Assembly: GCF_000828055.2 (NCBI RefSeq)
Contig: NZ_CP010523.2
Coordinates: 2,976,001-3,040,000 of the forward strand
Reading direction: 5' to 3'
Source of the DNA: Klebsiella variicola
Lineage (GTDB): Bacteria > Pseudomonadota > Gammaproteobacteria > Enterobacterales > Enterobacteriaceae
Length of the DNA stretch: 64,000 bases
A program made the position numbers and the translations under genes. The notes below the pieces were generated by a model. The model saw only the letters and a list, made by a program, of their open reading frames with translations, was not told where the DNA came from and searched no databases. Positions 18,465 to 28,800 of this stretch are shown piece after piece. Every line of letters begins with the position of its first letter. The first letter of the stretch is position 1.

Positions 18465-18699
18465 ACCCTTTCCTTATTCTTCGCGGATAGTGCTTTCAGT
18501 CTATGTCCGGTTGGCGGCTGGCGCTTTTTTCTCTGTGACATTCGTTTGCGCCGCTGTGACAGTCGCCGCAAATCCGCGGCTTACCCTGGCAGAAATGTGC
18601 CGCAGGTAATAGTTCTTTCATATACCCGCCATCGCGGCCTTGCCTGAGGCGGCATAAATGCAACAATGCGGAAACATTGTTATTACAGGAGAAGGGCGA

Positions 18700-19602
18700 A
18701 TGATGACCACGGCAGAGGGGGGGCTGGCGTACCAGCGCTGGCTGGCGACGATCAATCAGGTCTGCGGCCATTTCGCCGCCCGGCCGCTGGAGGGGCGCTT
18801 CCACGGCGAGATTGACGCCCGCTACGCCGGTAACCTCAAGGTCAGCACGGTCACCGCCGCCGGCGTTAATCTCTACCGCACACACAATGAGATAAAACGC
18901 GATAACGACGCCTGGTTCTACACCGTATTTCAGCTTGCCGGCGAAGCCATCATCGAACAGGACGATCGCCAGGTGACGCTGGCGGCAGGCGATATCACGT
19001 TAATCGACGCCGCCCGCCCCTGCTCGATTGTCTGGCAGCAGACCTCGCGTCAGGCCTCCCTGCTGCTGCCGCGCCAGCGGGTGGCGCCATCAGGCAACAT
19101 CGCCACCGCCTGCCGGCTGGACAAATCCCTGCCAATGGTGCAGCTCAGCCAGCGACTGCTGCTGGAAAGCATGGGCGGCACGGCGCTCTCCGCCAGCGAG
19201 AGTGAAGCGGCGCTGGAGGCGATCGCCTGCCTGTTACGCCCGGTGCTGCATCAGCGCGAGCCTGCCCCTTCCCGGCGGGAAAAGCAGTTTCAAAAGATTA
19301 TTGCCTTAATCGATGCGTCCATTCAGTCGGAGCATTTGCGCCCGGAGTGGCTGGCCAGCGAGGCGGGGATGTCGGTACGCAGCCTGTACCGGCTGTTTGC
19401 CGACAAAGGGCTGGTGGTGGCGCAGTATATTAAGAACCGGCGGTTGGATCTGTGCGCCCGGGCGCTACAGAATGCCCATGACGACGAAAAGCTGGCGGGG
19501 ATCGGCTACCGCTGGGGCTTCAGCGACCACAGCCATTTCTCCACCGCCTTTAAGCAGCGCTTTGGCGTCTCGCCGGGCGAATACCGCAAGCGCTGCCGCT
19601 GA
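18700..19602 (+). CDS. feaR: FeaR AraC-family activator
   Basis: AraC/XylS-type activator of tynA and feaB that responds to aromatic amines or aldehydes. About 300 residues, like E. coli FeaR. The N-terminal effector domain includes DAWFYTVFQLAGEAIIEQDDRQV, and the C-terminal double helix-turn-helix ends in SDHSHFSTAFKQRFGVSPGEYRK. I chose the ATG at 18700 because AGGAG lies 8 bases upstream; an adjacent ATG at 18703 is possible and the frame is open from 18658. It converges on ydbL. Confidence 0.95.
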   Translation: MMTTAEGGLAYQRWLATINQVCGHFAARPLEGRFHGEIDARYAGNLKVSTVTAAGVNLYRTHNEIKRDNDAWFYTVFQLAGEAIIEQDDRQVTLAAGDITLIDAARPCSIVWQQTSRQASLLLPRQRVAPSGNIATACRLDKSLPMVQLSQRLLLESMGGTALSASESEAALEAIACLLRPVLHQREPAPSRREKQFQKIIALIDASIQSEHLRPEWLASEAGMSVRSLYRLFADKGLVVAQYIKNRRLDLCARALQNAHDDEKLAGIGYRWGFSDHSHFSTAFKQRFGVSPGEYRKRCR

Positions 19603-19926
19603 TCATTTACGCCGCCACTGGCCGTTCAGCCCCTGGACGTACTCCCCGGGCTGAGCCCGGGCCACCAGCTTCTGCCCGGCCATTTTCGCCACTTCATCTA
19701 CCGGCAGATTGTTGTCATCCGCCAGCTGCTGGTAGCTTTCGCTGCGCGCGGCGTTGATCTGCTTCACCAGCGCTAAGGTCTCTTTATCCTGGCGCAGCGG
19801 CGCCAGATAGCCATTCAGCGTTTCCCCCACCCGCCCCTGCTGCCGCGCTTCGCTCAGGGTCAACGCCAGCGCGGGCGCGCTGAGTAAGGTCAGCGCCAGC
19901 GCTGCGCTTAACAGTCGTTTTCTCAT
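19603..19926 (-). CDS. ydbL: YdbL, DUF1318 periplasmic protein
   Basis: A 107-residue exported protein with a signal peptide (cleavage near LSAPALA) and a DUF1318 domain (EARQQGRVGETLNGYLAPL). It closely resembles E. coli YdbL. It is the last gene of the ydbH-ynbE-ydbL operon, 7 bp after ynbE. In E. coli, YdbL modulates the YdbH-YnbE bridge that moves phospholipid between the membranes. GAGG precedes the start. Confidence 0.95.
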   Translation of the reverse strand: MRKRLLSAALALTLLSAPALALTLSEARQQGRVGETLNGYLAPLRQDKETLALVKQINAARSESYQQLADDNNLPVDEVAKMAGQKLVARAQPGEYVQGLNGQWRRK

Positions 19927-19933
19927 CGTCGCC

Positions 19934-20119
19934 TCAGAACAGATCGCTGCGGGATTTCAGCAGATTTTCCACATCCTTATCGACCTTGATATGGATCTCA
20001 TGCTCAATTTTGACATTCATATTAATGGTGATGGGCTCTTTCGATGCCGCAATTTCGATACGCGGCGTACAGCCGGCGAGCAGCATCGGCGCCACCATGG
20101 CCAGTAGCAACTTCTTCAT
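19934..20119 (-). CDS. ynbE: YnbE outer-membrane lipoprotein
   Basis: A 61-residue lipoprotein with lipobox LAGC (Cys17) and a short beta-strand-rich mature part (ITINMNVKIEHEIHIKVDKD). In E. coli, YnbE multimers extend the beta-sheet groove of YdbH and complete an intermembrane lipid bridge. The start overlaps the ydbH stop by 4 bases, so the two are translationally coupled. Confidence 0.95.
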   Translation of the reverse strand: MKKLLLAMVAPMLLAGCTPRIEIAASKEPITINMNVKIEHEIHIKVDKDVENLLKSRSDLF

Positions 20120-22755
20120 TTAGGTTCCTTACATGTCTTACCGTCCGTACAGCGCCGCACGGGCAGCATGGCATTCTGTTCGAGCCACGCCTGTAAATTG
20201 TCGCCGAAGCGTAAACTGCGCCACAGGTCGAAAATATTCTCTTCATGAGCGTAGTTTAAATGCACGGTACTGCTTTTCCCGTCCACCCGGCTGGTACCGT
20301 TGATGGTGGCCTTAAGCGTCAATACGCCCAGATTGTCGAGGTTAATCCGCGTCCACGAGCGGGAGATCTCCATATAGCGCAGCCAGTTAATCGCCGCCCC
20401 GGCGGAGACATTGTCCGCCACCAGCGCATCGGCAGTGTCTTTATCCAGCCGCAGGGTCATCGGCCCGTCATTACGCAGCCAGCCGTCGTGGATGATCCAT
20501 TGGTTGTTTTCCAGCCACAGCGGCAGCGCGCCGCTCACCGCCCCGGACATGGCGAACTGCTTCACCTTGACGGCGCTGGTGAGTTCGCTGCTGGAGATAT
20601 GTTGCAGACGGATCAGCGCCGGGTCGCGCTGCGGCATGCGCAGCTGCAGCAGGGTCAGTTTTCCGCCTAACAGATCGACGCTGACGTCGCTGAGCTGCAG
20701 CGGATTGGCCTCACTCCACGGCCAGGTGCCCTGCAGGTCCGCCGTCAGATTGCGCGCGGTAACCTGGTTGACGATTTCGCCAATACGCAGGGAGACCGGA
20801 CGGCGGGTGCCCAGCTGCCAGTGTCCGTCGCTGAAACGGAATGGCAGCACGAAGTCGACGCCGTTAATCTGGTTATCCGGCATCCAGGCGCTGCCGCCCT
20901 TCAGCACGCCGTGGCCGCCCGCCTCAAATCCCTGCCCGGCTGCTGCCGAAAAGGCCACCTGCGCATAGAGACTCCCTTCCCGCAGATTCATCTTCCAGTC
21001 CGGTGGCACCAGCGGCTGGAACACCGTCAGCGACTGTTTTGGCCACCACGCCTGGCCGCGCAGCCGTTCGCCGTCCCAACGCCCGGTCAGCCGCACCGGG
21101 CCAATGGCATCGGCGTGCAGGGCGCCGGTGAACTGGAACCACGTCGGGTCCCGGCCGTCGAGGGCAAATTTCAGCGTTGACGCCGGGAGATAGCTGCCGC
21201 CGGAGAAGGTGGTTTTGGCCGCGTCCAGCGACAGCGCGCCGGTCAACCGCGGGTGCTGGGCATCACGCAGCCAGCGGATCGGCTGCTCGAGCGTCAGACG
21301 CGGCGTACTGACCCGCATCGTGCCGTACTCGAGCTTATCGAAGCCGGTGGAGAGGCTGCTCAGGGTAATAGCATTGTCGCGCCACTCCCCGCTGCCCTTC
21401 ACATCCCAGCGCGCCTGCATCGGGGTGAAGTGTCCCTCACCCCAGTAGCGCCATTGCCAGCGGCCGCTGTCAGGCAGAAAATCGCTCGCCTGACCGTCCA
21501 GATGCAGCGTAAAGTCGCCCATCTGCTGCTCATGGGCGCGGAGGATCGCCTGCAGGCGGCCATCGACGCCCTGCTGGGTCACTTTCACCCCAGCCAGCGG
21601 CCAGCGAATTTCATCAATATTCAGCGCATCGATCACTCGTCCGCGCGAACGCAGCAGCGCCCCGGGATGAAACGCCAGCTGCGGGCTGACCAGCGACCCG
21701 CTGAGCTGCGCCGGCAGCGCCGCGTAGAAGATCATCTCCCCCAGCTTGGCCTCGCCGGTGAGCCGCAGCGGCATGTCGCTGTTATCCATGCTTAGCTTGC
21801 CCGGACCGATATTCAGCACCGCGTTGCCTTTGCCGGCATGCCCCTCGGTGAGGACATTTAAGCGACCGCTGACGGTCATCTGCTCGGTCCCCTGCTGCCA
21901 GTTACCCACCGACAATGCGACGCGCCCGCTGAGCGGGTAGTTCTGGTAGCGGGTGCGCCAGCGGCCGTCGCTGATGGTGATCCGCTCCGGGGTGATCTCC
22001 CACGGCAGGTCCAGGATCGGCTCTACCTCGCCGCGCGGCGTCACCAGCAGCTGGCCGCGATTGTGCTGCCACTCGAGCTCGGCATCGATCCATTCCGCGG
22101 TTTGTGGAAATTCAAAGGTGCCCTGCATCTGGCCGTCGACCGGCAGACCATCCGGTACCAGCGGCAGGTGGAAGGTTCCCACCAGCTTCACCGGCGGCTG
22201 ATCGTCAGTCAGCCGGGCGCTGAACTGGCTGACGGTGAGGGCCTGGCCGCGCAGGCGCGCCTGCAGACTCAGTTCCTTACCGGCAAAGCCGATGTCCTGC
22301 TGCACTGGCGTCAACGACATCACCAGCCGCCCCTGCCATTTCTCCCACGGCGACAGCCGCAGGTTATCAATCGTTAACCAACTGTAGGGCAACATCGATT
22401 GCCATTCGGCGAGGGTGCGCGGCGATCCCGGCGTGGGCTCGCTGGCCGGCAGTTTGCTCAGACAAGCGCTGTTGATGTCCAGCTGGCCAATATGCAGCCG
22501 CCAGCGGCTGGGACGCGAAAGGCGGGTATCGGTCACCCGGGCGAGTTCACAGTCGCCCACCAGATAGCGCAGGTCGGGGATCAGCAGAGCCGACCGCGTC
22601 AGACGCGGGCTCTCCTGCAACGAGATACGAGTGCCCACAGGCAGCCAGATGCCCGCCAGCGTCGGCACCCAGTGGGTCAGCGTCAACAGCAGCGTTAGCG
22701 GCAATAACACCAGCACTAACACCAGCGCGATGGCGGCTTTATATTTACCCTTCAT
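20116..22755 (-). CDS. ydbH: YdbH AsmA-like intermembrane phospholipid transport protein
   Basis: An 879-residue AsmA-like protein, functionally redundant with TamB and YhdP in phospholipid transport to the outer membrane in E. coli. The N-terminal membrane anchor is at about residues 8-30 (LVLVLVLLPLTLLLTL), followed by a long periplasmic beta-rich domain expected to form a hydrophobic groove. It is the first gene of a three-gene operon with ynbE and ydbL. Its length matches the E. coli protein. Confidence 0.96.
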   Translation of the reverse strand: MKGKYKAAIALVLVLVLLPLTLLLTLTHWVPTLAGIWLPVGTRISLQESPRLTRSALLIPDLRYLVGDCELARVTDTRLSRPSRWRLHIGQLDINSACLSKLPASEPTPGSPRTLAEWQSMLPYSWLTIDNLRLSPWEKWQGRLVMSLTPVQQDIGFAGKELSLQARLRGQALTVSQFSARLTDDQPPVKLVGTFHLPLVPDGLPVDGQMQGTFEFPQTAEWIDAELEWQHNRGQLLVTPRGEVEPILDLPWEITPERITISDGRWRTRYQNYPLSGRVALSVGNWQQGTEQMTVSGRLNVLTEGHAGKGNAVLNIGPGKLSMDNSDMPLRLTGEAKLGEMIFYAALPAQLSGSLVSPQLAFHPGALLRSRGRVIDALNIDEIRWPLAGVKVTQQGVDGRLQAILRAHEQQMGDFTLHLDGQASDFLPDSGRWQWRYWGEGHFTPMQARWDVKGSGEWRDNAITLSSLSTGFDKLEYGTMRVSTPRLTLEQPIRWLRDAQHPRLTGALSLDAAKTTFSGGSYLPASTLKFALDGRDPTWFQFTGALHADAIGPVRLTGRWDGERLRGQAWWPKQSLTVFQPLVPPDWKMNLREGSLYAQVAFSAAAGQGFEAGGHGVLKGGSAWMPDNQINGVDFVLPFRFSDGHWQLGTRRPVSLRIGEIVNQVTARNLTADLQGTWPWSEANPLQLSDVSVDLLGGKLTLLQLRMPQRDPALIRLQHISSSELTSAVKVKQFAMSGAVSGALPLWLENNQWIIHDGWLRNDGPMTLRLDKDTADALVADNVSAGAAINWLRYMEISRSWTRINLDNLGVLTLKATINGTSRVDGKSSTVHLNYAHEENIFDLWRSLRFGDNLQAWLEQNAMLPVRRCTDGKTCKEPK

Positions 22756-22961
22756 GGGCAGTTAATATCCTGATTCAACATAAGTAAAAGCCGAATGGCG
22801 CCCATTGTGACACGTTCGACCAGTGAGTGAAAGTTTGCGACCTGTTAAAGCATAGTTGCCAGCCGGTATCGCGGCGCGGCGATCGGCCGTCATCATTTAG
22901 CTTTTGTTTAAGCAGCGCCTGCCACACTCCAGCCAGACAGAAATGGCTTGCGGGAGAGACC

Positions 22962-23462
22962 GTGTCGTTAATTATCTCGCTCTTTGAGAGCGCACAGGGC
23001 CACTATCCATTGGTATTACTAATGGTTTTCCTGCTCACCTTCACTAAATCCTGCGCGCTGGTGTCGCTGGCGATCCCGGGCACCTCCGGCCTGCTGCTGT
23101 TGGGGACATTCGCTTCCGCCAGTCTCGGTCATTTCCTGTTAATGTGGTCCAGCGCCAGCCTCGGCGCCATCGGCGGATTCTGGCTCTCGTGGTGGTTAGG
23201 CGTTCGCTATCGTCACCGCCTCACACAGTTACGCTGGCTCACCGCCGAGCGGCTGGCCCGCAGCCGACTCTTTTTTCAGCGCCGCGGGCTGTGGGCGGTC
23301 TTTTTCAGTCGCTTCCTCTCTCCCCTGCGCGCCACCCTGCCCCTGGTCAGCGGCGCCAGCGGCCTGCCGCTGTGGTCGTTTCAGCTGGCTAACGTCAGCT
23401 CCGGTCTGCTGTGGCCGTTTCTGCTGCTCTCCCCCGGCGCTTTAAGCCTCAGTTTGTGGTGA
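22962..23462 (+). CDS. DedA/VTT-family membrane protein
   Basis: A 166-residue inner-membrane protein with a SNARE-associated/VTT-type domain. The typical conserved segment is FFSRFLSPLRATLPLVSGASGLP, preceded by ALVSLAIPGTSGLLLLG. I chose a GTG start at 22962 because GGGAG lies 6-7 bases upstream; the longer frame from 22827 begins with an implausible cysteine- and proline-rich stretch. DedA proteins are linked to undecaprenyl-phosphate or phospholipid recycling. It lies between ydbH and ldhA, where E. coli has no gene. It is shorter than typical DedA proteins (about 200-220). Confidence 0.75.
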   Translation: MSLIISLFESAQGHYPLVLLMVFLLTFTKSCALVSLAIPGTSGLLLLGTFASASLGHFLLMWSSASLGAIGGFWLSWWLGVRYRHRLTQLRWLTAERLARSRLFFQRRGLWAVFFSRFLSPLRATLPLVSGASGLPLWSFQLANVSSGLLWPFLLLSPGALSLSLW

Positions 23463-23609
23463 AAAAACTTTGTCTTTCAAAGAGATTCCGCAAATCCGCG
23501 ATATGCTCTAGAATTAGCATAAGCACCTGCCAATTAAACTATTTTTTAATAATTGTATGATTATTTTAAATATGCTACCGTGACGTTATAATCACTGGAG
23601 AAAAGTCTT

Positions 23610-24599
23610 ATGAAAATCGCGGTTTACAGTACGAAGCAGTACGATAAAAAGTACCTGCAGCACGTGAATGATACCTACGGCTTTGAACTGGAATTCTTCG
23701 ACTTCCTGCTGACAGCGAAGACCGCTAAAACCGCCAACGGTTGCGAAGCGGTGTGTATCTTCGTCAATGACGACGGCAGCCGCCCGGTGCTGGAAGAGCT
23801 GAAGGCCCACGGCGTGAAGTATATCGCTCTGCGCTGCGCCGGATTTAACAACGTCGACCTCGAGGCGGCAAAAGAGCTTGGCCTGCGCGTGGTCCGCGTC
23901 CCGGCGTACTCGCCGGAAGCCGTCGCTGAGCATGCGATCGGTATGATGATGTCGCTCAACCGTCGCATCCACCGCGCCTATCAGCGTACCCGTGATGCCA
24001 ACTTCTCCCTCGAAGGCCTCACCGGTTTCACCATGTATGGTAAAACCGCCGGGGTGATCGGCACCGGGAAAATTGGCGTGGCGATGCTGCGGATCCTCAA
24101 AGGTTTCGGCATGCGCCTGCTGGCGTTCGACCCGTACCCAAGCGCCGCCGCGCTGGAGCTGGGGGTGGAATATGTCGACCTCGCTACACTGTACAAGGAG
24201 TCGGACGTGATCTCCCTGCACTGCCCGCTGACCGACGAAAACTACCATCTGCTCAATCGCGAGGCGTTTGACCAGATGAAGGACGGGGTGATGGTGATTA
24301 ACACCAGCCGCGGCGCGCTGATCGACTCCCAGGCGGCCATCGACGCCCTGAAGCACCAGAAAATTGGCGCGCTGGGGCTGGATGTTTATGAGAACGAACG
24401 CGATCTGTTCTTTGAAGACAAATCCAACGATGTGATCCAGGACGACGTTTTCCGCCGCCTCTCCGCCTGTCACAACGTGCTGTTCACCGGCCACCAGGCG
24501 TTCCTCACCGCTGAGGCGCTGATCAGCATTTCGGAGACCACCCTGGGCAACCTGCAGCAGGTCGCCAACGGCGAAACCTGCCCGAACGCCATCGTCTGA
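23610..24599 (+). CDS. ldhA: LdhA fermentative D-lactate dehydrogenase
   Basis: Cytoplasmic NADH-dependent reduction of pyruvate to D-lactate during fermentation. The 329 residues equal E. coli LdhA. The NAD-binding motif is GTGKIG (151-156). The catalytic triad of the D-2-hydroxyacid dehydrogenases is Arg234 (TSRG), Glu263 (YENE) and His295 (GHQA). GGAG lies upstream of the ATG. A GC-rich hairpin at 24613-24639 follows the stop. Confidence 0.97.
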   Translation: MKIAVYSTKQYDKKYLQHVNDTYGFELEFFDFLLTAKTAKTANGCEAVCIFVNDDGSRPVLEELKAHGVKYIALRCAGFNNVDLEAAKELGLRVVRVPAYSPEAVAEHAIGMMMSLNRRIHRAYQRTRDANFSLEGLTGFTMYGKTAGVIGTGKIGVAMLRILKGFGMRLLAFDPYPSAAALELGVEYVDLATLYKESDVISLHCPLTDENYHLLNREAFDQMKDGVMVINTSRGALIDSQAAIDALKHQKIGALGLDVYENERDLFFEDKSNDVIQDDVFRRLSACHNVLFTGHQAFLTAEALISISETTLGNLQQVANGETCPNAIV

Positions 24600-24612
24600 T
24601 TCCTTTCCCTTT

Positions 24613-24639
24613 TGTGCTCCTCTCCCGGGGGGGAGCACA
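24613..24639 (+). terminator. Hairpin after ldhA
   Basis: TGTGCTCC and GGAGCACA pair around a GC-rich loop just after the ldhA stop. Only a short T pair follows, so as an intrinsic terminator it is weak. Confidence 0.45.
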
Positions 24640-24722
24640 TTCAGATAATCCCCACAGATCCCCGCTGCGATACCGTTACACTGGCTTGGTTTTATTAGTA
24701 ATGTGAATGTTTTGGAGTGAAA

Positions 24723-25163
24723 ATGAACAAATTGGCGGCGCTACTGGCGGCAGGTATGCTGTTGTCCGGCTGTGTCTATAACAGTAAGGTGTCCACCGGC
24801 GCGGAACAGCTGCAGCATCATCGCTTCGTGCTGACCAGCGTCAACGGCCAGGCGGTCAACGCCGGCGACCGGCCGCTGGAGCTGAGCTTCGGCGAGAAGA
24901 TGGCTATTACGGGCAAGATGTATGTTTCGGGCAATATGTGCAACGGTTTTAGCGGGGAAGGCAAGGTGTCGGACGGCGAGCTGAAGGTGAAGTCGCTGGC
25001 GATGACCCGGATGCTGTGCCACGATGCCCAGCTTAATACCCTTGACGCGACGATCGGCAAGATGTTGCGCGAAGGCGCGCAGGTCGATCTGACGGAAAAC
25101 CAGTTGACGCTGGCGACCGCCGACCAGACGCTGGTCTATAAGCTCGCCGACCTGATGCATTAG
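24723..25163 (+). CDS. hslJ: HslJ heat-inducible META-domain lipoprotein
   Basis: A 146-residue outer-membrane-type lipoprotein with lipobox LSGC and a META domain (QLQHHRFVLTSVNGQ, SFGEKMAITGKM, LAMTRMLC). It is a clear homologue of E. coli HslJ, linked to heat shock and novobiocin resistance. I chose the ATG at 24723 with TGGAG upstream; a GTG two codons earlier is also in frame. It converges on ydbJ. Confidence 0.93.
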   Translation: MNKLAALLAAGMLLSGCVYNSKVSTGAEQLQHHRFVLTSVNGQAVNAGDRPLELSFGEKMAITGKMYVSGNMCNGFSGEGKVSDGELKVKSLAMTRMLCHDAQLNTLDATIGKMLREGAQVDLTENQLTLATADQTLVYKLADLMH

Positions 25164-25208
25164 CCGGCCTTGAGGTGCCGCTGACGCTGCCCCGCGATGG
25201 GGCCGCCG

Positions 25209-25472
25209 TTAGTAGCCGCAGCTGCCGCCCGCCAGCGCCTGCTCGCTGCAGCGTTTGCCGTTCGGCAGCGCGCACATGCCAATCGCCGAACCATCGAGCT
25301 GACGAGCCACCGATAACGAGCCGCCTATCATGGCGCAGTTGGCCTGACCGGCGTCGCTCATCGCCGCCCGCATGCCTGGCGTGACGTGCGCCGCCGTGGC
25401 CTGCTGAACGGGTTCACTACTGCACGCCGACAGCAACAGCGCCGCACAACCAACTAATATCGCAGCTCGCAT
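25209..25472 (-). CDS. ydbJ: YdbJ-like DUF333 lipoprotein
   Basis: An 87-residue putative lipoprotein: signal sequence with lipobox LSAC, then a DUF333-type domain with the pattern CAMIGGSL and cysteines at MCALPNGKRCSEQALAGGSC. Position between hslJ and nifJ matches E. coli ydbJ. The function is unknown. Confidence 0.88.
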   Translation of the reverse strand: MRAAILVGCAALLLSACSSEPVQQATAAHVTPGMRAAMSDAGQANCAMIGGSLSVARQLDGSAIGMCALPNGKRCSEQALAGGSCGY

Positions 25473-25834
25473 TCTCTCTCCCCTCGGAAACGTCTTAAAA
25501 AAGCAAACCCCAGAATAATAGGCAGCGTGGCGGGCGGCGTCGAGGGGGGAAGTACGTATTTATGCGCCTCATTAACATTTTCTAGCAAATTTTCGCCGAA
25601 AGCTTGATCTGCTCCGGCCTGGTCGCCGGGCGCACGTGACTCGACACTCGGCAGGAAGCCATTTTCTCCGCGAACCATGCAAAATATTGATCTGGTCACG
25701 GGTGGCCGGCGCATTGAGGACACAAATGCAAAAATGGCCGCGCCAACGGTTTGCTAAACTACCCCTTATATAATTACAGGGCGCGTCGCGGTTTCACGTG
25801 TCCATTCTTTTGCGCAATGTAAGGGTGTCTTCAT
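25473..25834. promoter_or_regulatory. nifJ/ydbJ divergent intergenic region
   Basis: About 360 bases without a supported gene; the short frames here are not convincing. A TATAAT hexamer lies at 25769-25774, about 60 bases before the nifJ start, but no good -35 element is at the right distance. In E. coli the equivalent gene (ydbK) is part of the SoxS response; I could not identify a clear soxbox. Confidence 0.4.
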
Positions 25835-28800
25835 ATGATTACGATTGATGGTAATGGCGCGGTCGCTTCCGTCGCGTTTCGCACCAGTGAAGTTATCGCC
25901 ATCTACCCGATCACGCCCAGTTCAACGATGGCGGAACAGGCCGACGCCTGGGCCGGCAATGGGCTGAAAAACGTCTGGGGCGATGTTCCCCGCGTGGTCG
26001 AAATGCAGTCGGAGGCAGGCGCCATTGGCGCCGTACATGGCGCGCTGCAGACCGGCGCCCTCTCCACCTCCTTTACCTCATCGCAGGGTCTGCTGCTGAT
26101 GATCCCCACGCTGTACAAACTGGCCGGCCAGCTGATGCCGTTTGTGCTGCACGTCGCCGCCCGCACCGTCGCCACCCACGCGCTATCGATCTTCGGCGAT
26201 CATTCCGACGTCATGGCCGTGCGGCAGACCGGTTGCGCCATGCTGTGCGCCAGCAGCGTCCAGGAGGCGCAGGATTTTGCGCTGATCTCGCATATCGCCA
26301 CCCTGCAAAGCCGGGTGCCGTTTATTCATTTCTTTGATGGTTTCCGCACCTCGCACGAAATCAACAAAATCGCCCCGCTGGCGGATGACACCATTCGCGC
26401 CCTGCTACCGCAGGATAAAATCGCCGAGCATCGCCAGCGCGCGCTCAATCCGGAACACCCGGTGATCCGCGGAACCTCGGCCAACCCCGACACTTACTTC
26501 CAGTCCCGGGAGGCCACCAATCCGTGGTACGACGCGGTCTATAACCATGTTGAGACGGCGATGAACGACTTCGCCGCCGCCACCGGCCGTCAGTACAAAC
26601 CGTTTGAGTTTTACGGCCACCCGCAGGCAGAGCGCGTGATCGTCATTATGGGTTCGGCCATCGGTACCTGCGAAGAGGTGGTTGATGAACTGCTGAGCCG
26701 CGGCGAGAAAGTCGGCGTGCTGAAAGTGCGCCTCTATCGCCCATTCTCCGCCGCCCACCTGCTGGCAGCGCTGCCGGAAAGCGCCCGGGCGGTAGCGGTG
26801 CTCGATCGCACCAAAGAGCCTGGCGCGCTTGCCGAGCCGCTGTATCTCGATGTGATGACCGCCCTGGCGGAAGCCTTTAACCGCGGCGAGCGCGAGACGC
26901 TGCCGCGCACCATCGGCGGCCGCTATGGCCTCTCCTCCAAGGAGTTCGGCCCGGAATGCGTGCTGGCGGTATTTAGTGAACTGCAGTCCGCTCAGCCGAA
27001 GCCACGCTTTACCGTCGGTATCTATGATGACGTGACCAATCTGTCGCTGCCGCTGGGAGAAAATACCCTGCCAGCAGAGGCCAAGCTCGAGGCCCTGTTC
27101 TACGGTCTCGGCAGCGATGGCAGCGTGTCAGCCACCAAAAACAACATCAAAATCATCGGCAACTCGACCCCGTGGTTCTCGCAGGGCTATTTTGTCTATG
27201 ACTCGAAGAAAGCGGGCGGCCTCACCGTCTCGCATCTGCGCGTCAGCGAAAAACCGATTCGTTCTTCGTATCTGATTTCGCAGGCTGATTTCGTCGGCTG
27301 CCACCAGCTACAGTTTATCGATAAATACCAGATGGCCGAGCGGCTGAAGCCCGGCGGTATTTTCCTGCTTAACACGCCTTACGGCGCCGATGAGGTCTGG
27401 TCTCGCTTGCCGCAGGAAGTCCAGGCCACTCTGAATCAGAAAAAAGCGCGTTTTTACGTGGTCAACGCGGCGAAAATCGCCCGCGAGTGCAGCCTCGGCG
27501 CGCGCATTAATACCGTGATGCAGATGGCGTTCTTCCATCTCACCCGCATCCTGCCGGGCGACAGCGCGCTGGCGGAACTGCAGGCGGCGATCGCCAAAAG
27601 CTACAGCAGCAAAGGCCAGGAGCTGGTGGAACGCAACTGGCAGGCGCTGGCCCTGGCCCGGGAATCGCTGGCGGAAGTGCCGCTCCAGCCAGTGAACGCC
27701 AGCAGTCCGAACCGCCCGCCGGTCGTCTCCGACGCCGCGCCGGATTTCGTCAAAACAGTCACCGCCGCGATGCTGGCCGGCCTCGGCGATGCGCTGCCGG
27801 TCTCCGCCCTGCCGCCGGACGGCACCTGGCCCATGGGCACCACGCGCTGGGAGAAACGCAATATCGCCGAAGAGATCCCCATCTGGAAGGAAGCGCTGTG
27901 TACGCAGTGCAACCACTGCGTCGCCGCCTGCCCGCACTCGGCGATCCGCGCCAAAGTGGTCGCGCCGGAAGAGATGGAGAACGCCCCTGCCAGTCTGCAC
28001 TCGCTGGACGTCAAATCCCGCGATATGCGCGGACAAAAATACGTTCTGCAGGTCGCCCCGGAAGACTGCACCGGCTGCAACCTGTGCGTTGAAGTGTGCC
28101 CGGCGAAAGATCGCCAGAACCCGGAGATCAAGGCCATCAATATGATGTCGCGCCTGGAGCATGTGGAAGAGGAGAAGGTCAATTACGATTACTTCCTCAA
28201 CCTGCCGGAAATCGACCGCACAAAACTGGAGCGGATAGATATTCGTACCTCGCAGCTGATCAGCCCGCTGTTTGAATACTCCGGTGCCTGCTCCGGCTGT
28301 GGCGAAACGCCGTATATCAAACTGCTGACCCAGCTGTATGGCGATCGGATGTTGATTGCCAATGCTACCGGCTGCTCCTCCATTTACGGCGGCAACCTGC
28401 CCTCGACGCCGTATACGACCGACGCCAACGGCCGCGGCCCGGCATGGGCCAACTCGCTGTTTGAGGATAACGCTGAATTCGGGCTCGGCTTCCGCTTAAC
28501 CGTCGACCAGCACCGTCAGCGCGTGATGCGCCTGCTGAGCGAATTTGCCGACAAACTGCCGGCAGAGTTGAACGCGGCGTTACATGCCGAGGCGACGCCG
28601 GAAGTACGCCGCGAACAGGTGGCGGCCCTGCGCCAGGCGCTGGCCGGCGTGGACGGCGCTGAAGAGCTGCTGACCGATGCTGACGCGCTGGTGGAGAAAT
28701 CCGTCTGGCTGATCGGTGGCGACGGCTGGGCCTACGATATTGGCTTCGGCGGTCTGGATCATGTGCTGAGCCTGACGGAAAACGTCAACATTCTGGTGCT

